The notes: generated by a model not told the origin, from the sequence alone. Shown: positions 9,066 through 18,382, numbered from the stretch's first letter. The stretch is 64,000 bases of DNA from an uncultured Methylobacillus sp. (GCA_946478865.1 CAMLDO010000005.1:32490-96489); one strand, 5' to 3'. Program-made: numbers and translations.

Positions 9066-9612
9066 TTGGGAAGCCGATCTGGCGCGCTATCCCGCGCCGC
9101 GCCCCATGCTCAAGGAGCAGTCGTTGTGGGCGGTGTGGGTGTACCGCTATGGGCGGCGCGTGGACCGCATGACCGAGGGACTGCCGCGCAAGTTGGCGAC
9201 CATCGTCTATTGGCTGCTGTTCCGTGTCATCGAGACGCTGACCGCGATCAGCCTGCCCAAGACAGCCGAGATCGGGCCGGGGCTGCGCATCTGGCATTTC
9301 GGCAACATCTTCATTCATTCGAATGCGCGCATCGGCGCTCACTGCACGTTGCGGCAGGGCGTCACCATCGGCAACCGTACCGAGGACGGCCCGGTGCCGG
9401 TGATCGGCGACAACGTCGAATTCGGCGCCTACGCCCAGGTGCTGGGCGGCGTGCGCATCGGCAACAACTGCAAGATCGGCGCGATGTCGGTGGTGCTCAG
9501 CGACGTCCCGGACGGCTGCACCGCCGTGGGCGCGCCAGCCCGCATCATCCGCCCGGCGTTGCACAGCGTGCCTGTCTGCGCCGAGGCCGCTATAGGAATC
9601 TCCGATGAGTAA
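9049..9612 (+). CDS. Serine acetyltransferase-like hexapeptide (LbH) acyltransferase
   Basis: A 187-residue protein whose second half (about 80-175) is a left-handed beta-helix of hexapeptide repeats (IGPGLRI, IHSNARIGAHC, IGNNCKIG, VVGAPAR-like ending AVGAPARII). It resembles CysE-type acetyltransferases but is shorter and located among glycosyltransferases, so O-acetylation of a sugar is the likelier role. An N-terminal basic and hydrophobic stretch (about 20-75) may contact the membrane. It overlaps the polymerase gene by 17 bases; GAGGAGC lies about 11 bases upstream of the ATG. Confidence 0.8.
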   Translation: MSRDTDWEADLARYPAPRPMLKEQSLWAVWVYRYGRRVDRMTEGLPRKLATIVYWLLFRVIETLTAISLPKTAEIGPGLRIWHFGNIFIHSNARIGAHCTLRQGVTIGNRTEDGPVPVIGDNVEFGAYAQVLGGVRIGNNCKIGAMSVVLSDVPDGCTAVGAPARIIRPALHSVPVCAEAAIGISDE

Positions 9613-10876
9613 ATTCAATATCGCCTACTTCATCAACCAGTACCCCAAGGTCAGTCACAGTTTCATCCGTCGCGAGATTCTCGCACTGGAGCGGCAGGGC
9701 TTCAGCGTGGAGCGCATCGCCTTGCGCGGGTGGGACGGCGACCTCGTGGACGTCGAGGACCTGCGCGAACGCGGCCAGACGCAGTACGTGCTGCAGGATG
9801 GCGTCGGCAGCCTGCTGCTCGGCATGCTGCGCCTCGCGCTGGCGCGTCCGGTTCGCTTTGCCCACGCGCTGGCGACCGCGCTGCGCATGAGTTTCCATGC
9901 GGATCGTCCGCTGCCGTATCACCTCATTTACTTGGCGGAAGCCTGTCGCCTGCTGCCATGGCTGGAAGCAGCCAATTCGCAGCATGTGCATGCCCATTTC
10001 GGCACCAATTCCGCCGAAGTGGTGATGCTGGCCCATATGCTGGGCGGGCCGGGCTACAGTTTCACGGTGCATGGTCCCGAGGAGTTCGACAAGCCGGAAT
10101 TCCTCAAGCTGCGCGAGAAGGTGAAGCACGCTTCCTTTGTCGTCGCGATCAGCGATTTCTGCCGCAGCCAGCTGTTCCGCTGGTCCGACTATGCCGACTG
10201 GAACAAGATCCGCGTGGTGCACTGCGGTATCGAGCCGGCATTCCATCGCGGCTCGCCGGTACCGATTCCCTCTGCGCCGCGCCTGGTGTGCGTGGGGCGG
10301 CTGTGCGAGCAGAAGGGCCAGCTCCTGCTGGTCGAGGCGGTCGAGCAGCTGGTGCGCAAGGGTGTCGATATCGAGGTGGTGCTGGCCGGCGACGGCGAGA
10401 TGCGGCAGGAAATCGAAATGCAGATCGCGCAGCGCAAGCTGCAGAAGCATTTCCGCATTACCGGCTGGATCAGCAGCGAACAGGTGCGCGAGGAATTGCT
10501 GGCCGCGCGGGCGCTGGTGTTGCCGAGTTTTGCCGAAGGCCTGCCGGTGGTGGTCATGGAAGCGATGGCGCTGCGCCGCCCGGTGCTGTCCACCTATGTC
10601 GCCGGCATTCCCGAACTCATCGAATCCGGCAAGCACGGCAAGCTTTTCCCCGCCGGCGACGCGGATGCGCTCGCCGCCGCGATGCAGGAATTCCTCGCGC
10701 AGCCGCTCGCGGCGGTCGAGGCCATGGGCGAAGCCGCGCATTACCGCGCGCTGGAACGCCACTCCATCGACAGCGAAGCGGGCAAGCTCGCGCGCCTCAT
10801 GCTTGCCGTGACCTCCGAAGCCGAACCGCCGCGCGTGATGCCGGAAAAGAAGCGATCCTATGACGCTGCTGCTTGA
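9605..10876 (+). CDS. Glycosyltransferase family 4 protein (GT-B)
   Basis: A 423-residue GT-B glycosyltransferase resembling colanic-acid type WcaL/AmsK-like enzymes. The N-terminal domain carries the HAHFGTNSAEVVMLA segment (near 128-142) and the C-terminal domain the GRLCEQKGQ donor-binding start. It also has the E-x7-E motif in PSFAEGLPVVVMEAMA, expected for a retaining GT4 enzyme. It overlaps the acetyltransferase by 8 bases and the next gene by 17 bases, so translation is probably coupled. Linkage and donor are not deducible. Confidence 0.85.
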   Translation: MSKFNIAYFINQYPKVSHSFIRREILALERQGFSVERIALRGWDGDLVDVEDLRERGQTQYVLQDGVGSLLLGMLRLALARPVRFAHALATALRMSFHADRPLPYHLIYLAEACRLLPWLEAANSQHVHAHFGTNSAEVVMLAHMLGGPGYSFTVHGPEEFDKPEFLKLREKVKHASFVVAISDFCRSQLFRWSDYADWNKIRVVHCGIEPAFHRGSPVPIPSAPRLVCVGRLCEQKGQLLLVEAVEQLVRKGVDIEVVLAGDGEMRQEIEMQIAQRKLQKHFRITGWISSEQVREELLAARALVLPSFAEGLPVVVMEAMALRRPVLSTYVAGIPELIESGKHGKLFPAGDADALAAAMQEFLAQPLAAVEAMGEAAHYRALERHSIDSEAGKLARLMLAVTSEAEPPRVMPEKKRSYDAAA

Positions 10877-12041
10877 AATCCTCTACGTTATCGCCTGCAC
10901 GGTGCTGTTCGTGCCGGCGTTCCTGCTTGCATGGCAGGTGGTGCTGTCGCTGCCCTTCTTCAAACGCAAGAGCATCCTGTTCGGCCGCCGCCCGCACGTG
11001 GCGGTGCTCATGCCCGCGCACAACGAATCGGCCGGCATCGCGCGGCCCCTCAGTGCGATCCGCATGCAGTTGCAGCCGGGCGACCGCGTGCTGGTGGTCG
11101 CGGATAACTGCGATGACGACACCGCCGAGGTCGCGCTTGCCAATGGCGCGGAAGTCGTGGTGCGTACCGATGCGGAGCTGCGCGGCAAGGGCTATGCGCT
11201 CGATTTCGGCGTGCGCCATCTCATGGTCGATCCGCCCGAGGTGGTCATCATCGTGGATGCCGACTGCATCGTGCACGGCTACGCGCTCGACATGCTCGCG
11301 CGCTACGCTCTCGCAGTGAGCCGCCCGGTGCAGGCGCTCTATCTCATGCATGCGCCGGAAGGCGCCGGGCTCAAGACCAAGGTGGCGGAATTCGCCTGGG
11401 CGGTGAAGAACTGGGCGCGACCGCTCGGCTATCATCACATGGGTCTGCCGTGCCAGCTCATGGGTACCGGCATGGCGTTTCCGTGGGCGCTTCTCAAGGA
11501 CGCCAGACTCGCGACCGGCCATATAGTGGAGGACCTCAAGCTCGGCCTCGATTTTGCTGCCGCGGGCCATGCGCCGCACTTCTGCCCCGGCGCGCGCGTG
11601 ACCAGCGTATTCGCGAGCAACAGCGAAGGCGCGGATTCGCAGCGCACGCGCTGGGAACATGGCTCGATCGGCATGCTGCTGGAAGAGGGCTGGCCGCGCC
11701 TCAAGCAGGCGATCCGCGAGCGCAAGCCCGGCCTGCTCGCACTGGCGCTCGACCTGTGCGTACCGCCGCTCGCGCTGCTGACGCTGCTCGTTGTCGCGCT
11801 CTGCGGCCTTGGCGCCGCAGGCTGGCTGATCACGGGCGATGCGCGGCCGTGGCTGCTCGCCTTCATCGACCTTGGCCTCGTGGGTGGCGCAGTGCTGCTC
11901 GCCTGGCTGCGCTTCGGGCGCAAGATCATCTCGTTGCCCAGCCTCGCCTACGCGCCATTCTATGCGCTCTCGAAAATTCCGCTGTACCTGAAATTCCTGT
12001 TCCGCCGTCAGGCGGAGTGGGTGCGTTCACGACGGGATTGA
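10860..12041 (+). CDS. Membrane-bound glycosyltransferase family 2 protein
   Basis: A 393-residue processive-type GT2 enzyme. It has an N-terminal membrane helix (about 5-30), a GT-A domain with VAVLMPAHNESAGI, a DAD metal-binding motif within IIVDADCIVHG (near 130-140), and the acceptor motif QRTRW (near 262). Two to three C-terminal helices (about 295-345) follow. This layout is shared with cellulose/hyaluronan-synthase-like enzymes and with EPS initiating or extending GTs. Its start overlaps the GT4 gene by 17 bases. Product unknown. Confidence 0.82.
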   Translation: MTLLLEILYVIACTVLFVPAFLLAWQVVLSLPFFKRKSILFGRRPHVAVLMPAHNESAGIARPLSAIRMQLQPGDRVLVVADNCDDDTAEVALANGAEVVVRTDAELRGKGYALDFGVRHLMVDPPEVVIIVDADCIVHGYALDMLARYALAVSRPVQALYLMHAPEGAGLKTKVAEFAWAVKNWARPLGYHHMGLPCQLMGTGMAFPWALLKDARLATGHIVEDLKLGLDFAAAGHAPHFCPGARVTSVFASNSEGADSQRTRWEHGSIGMLLEEGWPRLKQAIRERKPGLLALALDLCVPPLALLTLLVVALCGLGAAGWLITGDARPWLLAFIDLGLVGGAVLLAWLRFGRKIISLPSLAYAPFYALSKIPLYLKFLFRRQAEWVRSRRD

Positions 12042-12048
12042 TGCGACG

Positions 12049-13197
12049 ATGACCATCGAAAGCCAAGTGGCCCCCAAGCCCCAATCTGCCCACGCAAAAG
12101 CCCAGCGCACCGACAGCGAAATCTTCGTCGGTATCCAGATGCTGCGCGGGCTCGCGGCTTCGATGGTGGTGGTGCATCACTACGTCGCCTCGCAGGCAGA
12201 GCGGGGCGCGGAGCTCGGCCGCTGGTGGCACGAGTTCGGCGGCTCGGGCGTGGATATCTTCTTTGTGATCAGCGGCTTCATCATGATGATCACGCAGTCC
12301 GACCCGAGCGGGCAGCGCAATTATTCCGCCAAGAAATTCCTCACCCGGCGCCTGTTGCGCATCGCGCCGCTGTACTGGGTGCTCACCGCGCTCGCGTTCG
12401 GCATGGCCTCGCTCGCGGGCGCGGCGGTCAACACGCAGATTCCGTTCGACAAGTTCGTGATGTCCATGCTGTTCCTGCCTTACAGCCCCGGGCCGATTTC
12501 GATGAGCGACACCGCGCACCTCGCCTACGTGATCCCGATGGCGTGGACGCTCACCTTCGAATGGTTCTTCTACCTGGTATTCGCCGCGGCGCTCGCGTTC
12601 GGCCTGCAGGCCTTCGCCCGGCTGCGCTTCATTGCCGCGACCTTTATCGCGCTCATTGCGGCGGGGATACTGGCGCGCCCGGAAACGCCCATCCTGCAGG
12701 TGGTCACCAGCCCGCTGCTGATCGAATTCCTGCTCGGCTGCCTGGTCGCGACGATGTATCGCAAGGGCGTGCGCATACCGGCGTGGCTTGCGCTGCCGGT
12801 GGCACTGGTCGCGGTCGGCGCGCTCACCAACCAGCTGCACGGCAACGTATTCGAGCGTACCGCGATCTGGGGGCTGGCCTCGTTTGCGCTCATTTCGGCG
12901 GCGTCGCTCAATCGGCGCGAGATTGCGCTGTCGCTCGTTACGCGTCCGTTCGCACGCCTCGGCGACATTTCGTATTCGCTCTACCTATCGCATTTCTTCA
13001 CGCTTGCGCTGTTCGTGCGTATTCAGGACCGCGTGCCGCCGCTCGCCGAGAGCTTCGGCTGGCTGACGCTGGCGGCTTTCGTGCTGCTCAATCTGTTCGG
13101 GGCCGAGATGTGCTACCGCTTTATCGAAAATCCGGCGCGTCGCTTCTTTGCGCGTGCCGATTTCGGGTGGTTGCGGCCCAAGCGCAAGGCGGCGTGA
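12049..13197 (+). CDS. Acyltransferase 3 family membrane protein (first of three)
   Basis: A 382-residue OafA/ExoZ-like acyltransferase with about 10-11 membrane helices. The family signature is near the N-terminus after a 25-residue hydrophilic lead (residues about 27-45: FVGIQMLRGLAASMVVVHHY, with the conserved R and H). A second conserved SGFIMM segment follows at about 75. ExoZ-type enzymes add O-acetyl groups to EPS sugars in or at the inner membrane; this is the likely role. It begins 7 bases after the GT2 gene. Confidence 0.85.
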   Translation: MTIESQVAPKPQSAHAKAQRTDSEIFVGIQMLRGLAASMVVVHHYVASQAERGAELGRWWHEFGGSGVDIFFVISGFIMMITQSDPSGQRNYSAKKFLTRRLLRIAPLYWVLTALAFGMASLAGAAVNTQIPFDKFVMSMLFLPYSPGPISMSDTAHLAYVIPMAWTLTFEWFFYLVFAAALAFGLQAFARLRFIAATFIALIAAGILARPETPILQVVTSPLLIEFLLGCLVATMYRKGVRIPAWLALPVALVAVGALTNQLHGNVFERTAIWGLASFALISAASLNRREIALSLVTRPFARLGDISYSLYLSHFFTLALFVRIQDRVPPLAESFGWLTLAAFVLLNLFGAEMCYRFIENPARRFFARADFGWLRPKRKAA

Positions 13198-13198
13198 C

Positions 13199-14230
13199 AT
13201 GAGCACCCAGACCCGTCAGGACTGGGTGGATATCGCCAAGGGAATTGGCATTTTGCTCGTGGTCTACGGACACACTGTGCGCGGTGTGGTCTCGGCGGGC
13301 ATGGAGACTGATCACGGCGTGCTGCGTCTCGCAGACAGTATCGTCTACACCTTCCACATGCCGCTGTTCCTGTTCCTGTCCGGGCTGTTCTTCTGCGGCT
13401 CGCTCAAGAAGCGCGGCGGGCTTGCGCTGGTGCTGCACAAGGTCGATACCATTCTTTATCCCTACGTGCTGTGGTCCTTGCTGCAAGGATTCATCGAAGT
13501 CTTTCTCGGCCGCTATACCAACGGCGACGTGACGATGGCAGAGGTACTCAATCTCAACGAACCGCGCGCGCATTTCTGGTTTCTTTATACGCTGTTCGTC
13601 CTGACGGTGATCGGCACGCTGGTGTACCTGCGCCTGCAGCCGCGCTTCTATGGGCTCGTCGTCGCGATCGCGGCGGTGATCTTCGTACAGCAGCATGCGC
13701 TGCCCGATTTCCAGAACGCGGATTACATCTATTACAGCCTGGTGTATTTCGCCGCCGGCATCTGGTTCAACCGGCATCAGGAGTTCTTTCTGCGGAACAG
13801 CCGCCTGCTGCTGTTGCCGGCATTGCTGCTGTTCGCGGCAGGGCAGTGGCTGTTTCATCTGGTCTACGGCATGAGCTACAAGGACATCGGCCTGCCGCTG
13901 CTCTTGCTTGCCGCCGTTTCCATACTCACGGTGGTGTTGGCTTCCAGCGTGCTGAGTGCCTACACGCCACGCTGGCTCATCTATCTGGGCGCTTCCTCGA
14001 TGGCGATCTACCTCATGCACATCCTGGCGGGCAGCGGGGTGCGGGTCATCCTGCAAAAGATCATGGGTGTGGAGGACGTGACTGTTCACCTGGTTGTTGG
14101 CTTGCCGCTGGCAATCCTCCTGCCGCTGTTGGCGCTGGAGCTCTTCAGGCGCTGGAATCTGATGTTCTTTATTGAAGCACCCAAACCCGTTTCCGGGCAT
14201 TACTGGTACCGCAAACTCAGTAGAACCTGA
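13199..14230 (+). CDS. Acyltransferase 3 family membrane protein (second of three)
   Basis: A 343-residue polytopic membrane protein beginning QDWVDIAKGIGILLVVYGHT, the variant of the acyltransferase 3 signature seen in short OafA/WcaD-neighbour proteins (conserved K/G and His). About ten helices follow. The ATG at 13199 begins 1 base after the stop codon of the preceding gene; an upstream in-frame ATG inside that gene lacks support. It probably modifies the same polysaccharide with a different acyl group or position. Confidence 0.8.
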   Translation: MSTQTRQDWVDIAKGIGILLVVYGHTVRGVVSAGMETDHGVLRLADSIVYTFHMPLFLFLSGLFFCGSLKKRGGLALVLHKVDTILYPYVLWSLLQGFIEVFLGRYTNGDVTMAEVLNLNEPRAHFWFLYTLFVLTVIGTLVYLRLQPRFYGLVVAIAAVIFVQQHALPDFQNADYIYYSLVYFAAGIWFNRHQEFFLRNSRLLLLPALLLFAAGQWLFHLVYGMSYKDIGLPLLLLAAVSILTVVLASSVLSAYTPRWLIYLGASSMAIYLMHILAGSGVRVILQKIMGVEDVTVHLVVGLPLAILLPLLALELFRRWNLMFFIEAPKPVSGHYWYRKLSRT

Positions 14231-14265
14231 CAGGACACGGCGCGGGCTTTTAAGGAAGTCGCGTC

Positions 14266-15261
14266 ATGGAAAAAGAAAGATTCAATGTACTGGACGGATG
14301 GCGCGGCATCAGCATCCTGCTGGTGTTGGCCGCCCATTTGCTGCCGCTCGGACCCAAGGCGCTCGAACTCAATGTGGCGACCGGGCTGCTGGGCATGGTC
14401 TTTTTCTTCATCCTTTCCGGATTTCTCGTCACCCATTTCCTGCTGTCGCGCTACGGAGTGCTCGATTTTCTGATCCGGCGCTTCTTCCGCATATTGCCGC
14501 TGGTGTGGCTGTACATGACGCTGATGTTTCTCATCACGCCGGTGACGATAGATGTCTGGATGTCGCACTTCCTGTTCTACGGCAATTATCCGCCCGGCAC
14601 GTTTATCTCCACCACGCCGCACCTGTGGTCGCTCTGCGTCGAGGTGCATTTTTACGTGGGGGTGGCGTTGCTCGTCGCGCTCCTCGGCAAGCGCGGGCTT
14701 TTGCTGATTCCCCTGCTGTTGCTGTTTTTTACGCTGCTGCGCATCGACCAGAGCGCGCATTACTCCATCATCACCCATCTGCGCATCGACGAGATTCTCG
14801 CGGGCAGCGTGCTGGCGCTCATCTACAACAACAAACTGGGGGTGTTGCTGCGGCAGGCGCTCGCGAAGGTGAACCTGCCTGTCGTCCTTGTCCTACTTTT
14901 GATTTCCTGCCATCCCGATAGCGGCTTCATGTGCTATTTGCGACCCTATTTCGCAGCCATTGCCATCGGCGCGACGCTCTTCAGCCAGAAGCAGACGTTT
15001 GCCGTGCGGGTGCTGCAACACAAGGTGCTGTTCTACATCGCGACGATCTCGTTCGCGCTGTACGTGATCCACCCTTTCCTCATGCAGACCTGGCTGGGGA
15101 CGGGAGAAACGCTGGAGAAGTATGCCAAGCGTCCATTGCTGCTGGCTGTGCTGTTCGTGCTGGCGCATCTGTCGACGTTTTACTACGAGCAGAAATGGAT
15201 CGTGACGGGCAAAACCTTATCCAACAAGTTGAAGGCGAAAGACGTGTATGAAACCAAATAA
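14266..15261 (+). CDS. Acyltransferase 3 family membrane protein (third of three)
   Basis: A 331-residue membrane acyltransferase. The signature FNVLDGWRGISILLVLAAHL at residues 6-25 has the conserved R and H, and a FILSGFLVTHFLL segment follows near 45. About nine or ten helices are predicted by eye. An AAGGAAGTCG ribosome-binding site precedes the ATG. It overlaps the start of the next gene by 14 bases. Three distinct acyltransferases in a row suggest a heavily O-acylated EPS. Confidence 0.82.
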   Translation: MEKERFNVLDGWRGISILLVLAAHLLPLGPKALELNVATGLLGMVFFFILSGFLVTHFLLSRYGVLDFLIRRFFRILPLVWLYMTLMFLITPVTIDVWMSHFLFYGNYPPGTFISTTPHLWSLCVEVHFYVGVALLVALLGKRGLLLIPLLLLFFTLLRIDQSAHYSIITHLRIDEILAGSVLALIYNNKLGVLLRQALAKVNLPVVLVLLLISCHPDSGFMCYLRPYFAAIAIGATLFSQKQTFAVRVLQHKVLFYIATISFALYVIHPFLMQTWLGTGETLEKYAKRPLLLAVLFVLAHLSTFYYEQKWIVTGKTLSNKLKAKDVYETK

Positions 15262-16246
15262 GAAACAAATCGCGATTGCCTTGCTAGTGCTCGCCCCTTC
15301 GGTCCATGCCGTGACCGCCGTCACCACGCTGCTCACCGACGCGGTCTTCGGCACCACCAGCTTCTGGTACAAGCCCATTCCCTCCACCGCGCCGCTGCAT
15401 TCCAATTCGGCCAATTTCGTGAAGGAGTTCCTGCGCCAGAAAACGACCTATTACAACACCGTCACCGTCAACACCCGCGATTACACCAGCCCCGTATATA
15501 TCGCTCCTTCCGGAGCGCCTACCGTGAAGGTCACGCAGTGGGATTGCCAGAAGAAAGGCTATCTCGACTCGACGTTGGCGACGCAGTGGGCTGCCGTGCC
15601 GATTCCGTCCAATGCGGTTCCCTCCAAGGGCACCGATGCTGAAATGACTATTTACCAGCCCTCGACCAAAACGTTGTGGGAGTTCTGGCAGGCGCGCAAG
15701 ATCGACGGCAAATGGCAGGCGTGCTGGGGCGGCCGCCTGTTGAACACCTCTCTGAGCGCCGGCATTTTTCCGGGCTATTACGGCACGACCGCGACCAGCC
15801 TGCCTTTCATCGGTGGCCAGATCACGGCCGAGGAGCTAAAGCGCGGAGAAATCCGGCATGTGATGGGGATTTCCCTGGTCGAGATCGAGCACTACAACAT
15901 CTTTTCCTGGCCGGCCAACCGCTCGGACGGCTACAACCCGTACAAGATTCCCAACCGCATTCCCGAAGGACTGCGATTTCGGCTCGACCCGCGCGTCAAT
16001 GTCGATGCGCTGCCGATGACGCGCGTCGGCAAGATCGTGGCCAAGGCCGCGCAGAAGTATGGCTTCGTGGTTTGGGATCGCTCCGGAGCGGTATCGCTGC
16101 GTGCGCAGAATGCGGTGTCGTACACCGCGCTCGGACAGAGCGATCCGTATCCCACGCTGTTTGAAGGAAAGCCTAACTATGCGGTTTTAAACGGTTTTCC
16201 GTGGGACAAGATTCAGTTTCTCCCGATGCACTACGGTCGCCCTTGA
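15248..16246 (+). CDS. Secreted protein of unknown function (paralogue of the gene at 25125-26132)
   Basis: A 332-residue protein with a clear signal peptide (KKQIAIALLVLAPSVHA, cleavage about residue 21) and no membrane segment after it, so it is periplasmic or extracellular. I do not recognise a named family. The central part holds a GTTATSLPFIGGQIT stretch and a RGEIRHVMGISLVE stretch, which resemble a motif pair I recall from uncharacterised secreted actinobacterial proteins. Aromatic and Trp residues are frequent, as in carbohydrate-active proteins. It is the last gene of the EPS operon and overlaps the acyltransferase by 14 bases, so polysaccharide binding or cleavage is a reasonable guess. 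A second copy lies 9 kb away on the other strand. Confidence 0.75.
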   Translation: MKPNKKQIAIALLVLAPSVHAVTAVTTLLTDAVFGTTSFWYKPIPSTAPLHSNSANFVKEFLRQKTTYYNTVTVNTRDYTSPVYIAPSGAPTVKVTQWDCQKKGYLDSTLATQWAAVPIPSNAVPSKGTDAEMTIYQPSTKTLWEFWQARKIDGKWQACWGGRLLNTSLSAGIFPGYYGTTATSLPFIGGQITAEELKRGEIRHVMGISLVEIEHYNIFSWPANRSDGYNPYKIPNRIPEGLRFRLDPRVNVDALPMTRVGKIVAKAAQKYGFVVWDRSGAVSLRAQNAVSYTALGQSDPYPTLFEGKPNYAVLNGFPWDKIQFLPMHYGRP

Positions 16247-16275
16247 GCGTCATGTCTGCATCCGGAGACACTGCG

Positions 16276-16293
16276 AACTGATAAGAATCAGTT
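16276..16293. promoter_or_regulatory. Inverted repeat, possible enhancer site for the sigma-54 promoter
   Basis: A perfect 7-base inverted repeat AACTGAT/ATCAGTT with an AAGA spacer. Its centre is about 140 bases upstream of the transcription start expected from the sigma-54 promoter at 16401-16416, a usual distance for an enhancer-binding protein. No U-run follows, so it is a poor terminator. A second inverted repeat TCTCAG/CTGAGA lies at 16323-16345. The role is inferred. Confidence 0.35.
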
Positions 16294-16400
16294 AGTTAGC
16301 CTGGTTTTACATGGCGGTGTCGTCTCAGGGCGACGTTTTCTGAGATGAAGGTTTGTGGTGATTTGAAGATTTTTTGTTGTTTATCAATAGCTTGGGTTGG

Positions 16401-16416
16401 TGGCATGGCGATTGCT
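16401..16416 (+). promoter_or_regulatory. Sigma-54 (RpoN) promoter for wecG-galE-galU-epsL
   Basis: The sequence TGGCATGGCGATTGCT matches the -24/-12 consensus TGGCACG-N4-TTGC with one mismatch (C to T) and has the required GG-N10-GC spacing (16402-16403 and 16414-16415). It lies 39 bases upstream of the TTG start of the next gene. Sigma-54 control by PrsK/PrsR-type two-component systems is known for exosortase/PEP-CTERM EPS loci, which fits this locus. Confidence 0.65.
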
Positions 16417-16454
16417 ATTTCTCATGGCGTTACGCCATTTTGGAGGATTAGGAA

Positions 16455-17237
16455 TTGAATCTGAGTCTAGGCAAGGTAGTCCCTATCGCAGGCTATCCGG
16501 TACACGAAGCGACGCCGGAAGATCTCGCCATCTACCTGCTCTCGGTTTTGCGCCACCATGAAAAGATCTCGCTGTTGTTCGCCAACAGCAATTTCGTCGT
16601 CAAGTGCAAGACCCTGCTGAATCGCATGGTCAACGACAGCGTGCTGATCGTGAACGACGGCATCGGCCTCGATATCGTCGCCAAGTTTTTGCACGGACGT
16701 CCGTTCAAGGCCAACCTGAACGGCACCGATTTTACCCCTTACCTGTTCCGCGAGTCGGCCCGGCCGCTGCGTGTCTTCCTGCTCGGCGCGAAGCCCGAGA
16801 TCGTCACGAAGGCCGCGAGCTACGTCGAGCACGAGCTGGGCCAGGTGGTCGTGGGTTACGCGGACGGCTACAGCGGCATCGACGATCCGGAAACCATCCG
16901 CCGCATCAATCAATCGGAAGCCGAGGTGCTGCTGGTGGCGCTGGGAAATCCGCTGCAGGAAGAGTGGATTCTTACCCACCGCGATCAGCTCGATGTCGGC
17001 GTGGTAACCGGCGTTGGCGCCCTGTTCGATTTCTGGGCTGGCAACAAGCCGCGTGCGCCCGAATTTATCCAGAAGATGCGCATGGAGTGGCTGTATCGCC
17101 TCGCGCACGAACCGCGTCGCCTCATGCGGCGCTATACGCTGGACATGCTGGTGTTCTTTGCCGATTGCTTCAAGAACCGCAAGAACGTCCAGCCTGAATT
17201 GATTTCAACGGAGGGCCGTCCCCAGGCCCATTACTAG
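16455..17237 (+). CDS. WecG/TagA/CpsF family glycosyltransferase (GT26)
   Basis: A 260-residue cytosolic or membrane-associated glycosyltransferase. GT26 features are visible: NDGIGLDIVAKFLHG near 74-88, LNGTDFTPYLF (93-103), LLGAKPEIVTKA, LLVALGNPLQEEWI (about 157-170) and GVGALFDFWAGNKPRAPEFI. Family members (WecG, TagA) add ManNAc(A) to a lipid-linked sugar in early repeat-unit assembly. The start is a TTG; it is accepted because GGAGG lies 8 bases upstream and the homologous N-terminal region would be lost from later starts. It is the first gene behind the sigma-54 promoter. Confidence 0.85.
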   Translation: MNLSLGKVVPIAGYPVHEATPEDLAIYLLSVLRHHEKISLLFANSNFVVKCKTLLNRMVNDSVLIVNDGIGLDIVAKFLHGRPFKANLNGTDFTPYLFRESARPLRVFLLGAKPEIVTKAASYVEHELGQVVVGYADGYSGIDDPETIRRINQSEAEVLLVALGNPLQEEWILTHRDQLDVGVVTGVGALFDFWAGNKPRAPEFIQKMRMEWLYRLAHEPRRLMRRYTLDMLVFFADCFKNRKNVQPELISTEGRPQAHY

Positions 17238-17321
17238 GTTCTGCTTTCAAATGGTTTGCCAGATGCACGATTGCGAAAAGACATCTGAAAACAGAGCCAC
17301 TCACTTGCAAGGACTCATGCT

Positions 17322-18332
17322 ATGAAAATACTTGTCGTCGGCGGCGCAGGATACATCGGTTCCCACATGGTGAAGATGCTGCTTGATCAGGGCCATGCGG
17401 TGGTGACTTTCGACAACCTTTCTTCCGGCTACCGCGATGCGGTGCTGGGGGGCGATTTCGTCAAGGGCGACCTGGCGGATCGGGAGCGTGTCGATGAAGT
17501 TTTCGCCGTGCACCGGCCGGACGCAGTCATGCATTTCGCTTCCCACATTCAGGTGGGCGAGTCCGTGCGGCATCCGGACAAGTACTACCAGAACAACGTC
17601 ACCAATACGCTCAACCTGCTGGATGCGATGGTGAAGCACGGAGTGGAGTATTTCATCTTCTCGTCCACCGCCGCCATTTTCGGCGAGCCGGACTATGTGC
17701 CGATCGACCATTCGCACCCCAAGAACCCGGTCAATCCCTACGGCCGCACCAAGTGGATGGTGGAGCAGATTCTGCATGATTACGACGAGGCCTACGGGCT
17801 CAAGTCGGTATGCCTGCGCTATTTCAATGCCGCCGGTGCCCATCCGCAGGGGCTGCTGGGCGAAAGGCACGAACCGGAAACCCATCTCATCCCCTTGGTG
17901 TTGCAGGCTATCTCCGGCCGCCGCGAATCGATCACGGTCTACGGCCGCGACTACGACACGCCGGATGGCACATGCATGCGCGACTACATCCATGTGATGG
18001 ACCTGTGCACGGCCCACCTGCTGGCACTGCAGCGTCTCATGGCGACCGGCCTGAGTCGCCGCTACAACCTCGGCAACGGCTCCGGCTATACCGTGCAGGA
18101 GGTCATCGATGCTGCCGAGCGCGTCACCGGTTGCCTGGTGCGTGTGCAGGAGGGCGGGCGTCGCGCCGGCGATCCCGCCATGCTGGTAGCGGACTCGCTG
18201 CTAGCACGCGAGGAACTGGGCTGGGAGCCGTTCTATTCCGATCTCGACACCATCATCGCCCATGCCTGGCAGTGGGAAATGATCGCTTTGCAACAACAGC
18301 GCGAAAACGAACACAACCGTTACGCCGCCTGA
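17322..18332 (+). CDS. galE: UDP-glucose 4-epimerase
   Basis: A 336-residue NAD-dependent short-chain epimerase that interconverts UDP-glucose and UDP-galactose. It starts with the Rossmann motif [12 protein letters not shown] (G-x2-G-x2-G). The catalytic pair is recognisable as [10 protein letters not shown] (Ser/Thr) and the YGRTKWMVE motif (Tyr-x3-Lys, about residues 147-156), and the late [15 protein letters not shown] segment is typical of GalE. Together with galU it supplies activated sugars for the EPS. It begins 84 bases after the WecG gene. Confidence 0.93.
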   Translation: MKILVVGGAGYIGSHMVKMLLDQGHAVVTFDNLSSGYRDAVLGGDFVKGDLADRERVDEVFAVHRPDAVMHFASHIQVGESVRHPDKYYQNNVTNTLNLLDAMVKHGVEYFIFSSTAAIFGEPDYVPIDHSHPKNPVNPYGRTKWMVEQILHDYDEAYGLKSVCLRYFNAAGAHPQGLLGERHEPETHLIPLVLQAISGRRESITVYGRDYDTPDGTCMRDYIHVMDLCTAHLLALQRLMATGLSRRYNLGNGSGYTVQEVIDAAERVTGCLVRVQEGGRRAGDPAMLVADSLLAREELGWEPFYSDLDTIIAHAWQWEMIALQQQRENEHNRYAA

Positions 18333-18382
18333 CCAGGCTTATTCCGAATAAGCATTTAATCAACTTCAAGAAAACAGACACC

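Noticed and set aside
17245..17290. A second sigma-54 promoter upstream of galE
   Set aside because: A TGG...GC-like arrangement near TGGTTTGCCAGATGC departs from the consensus at several positions, so it is not supported.
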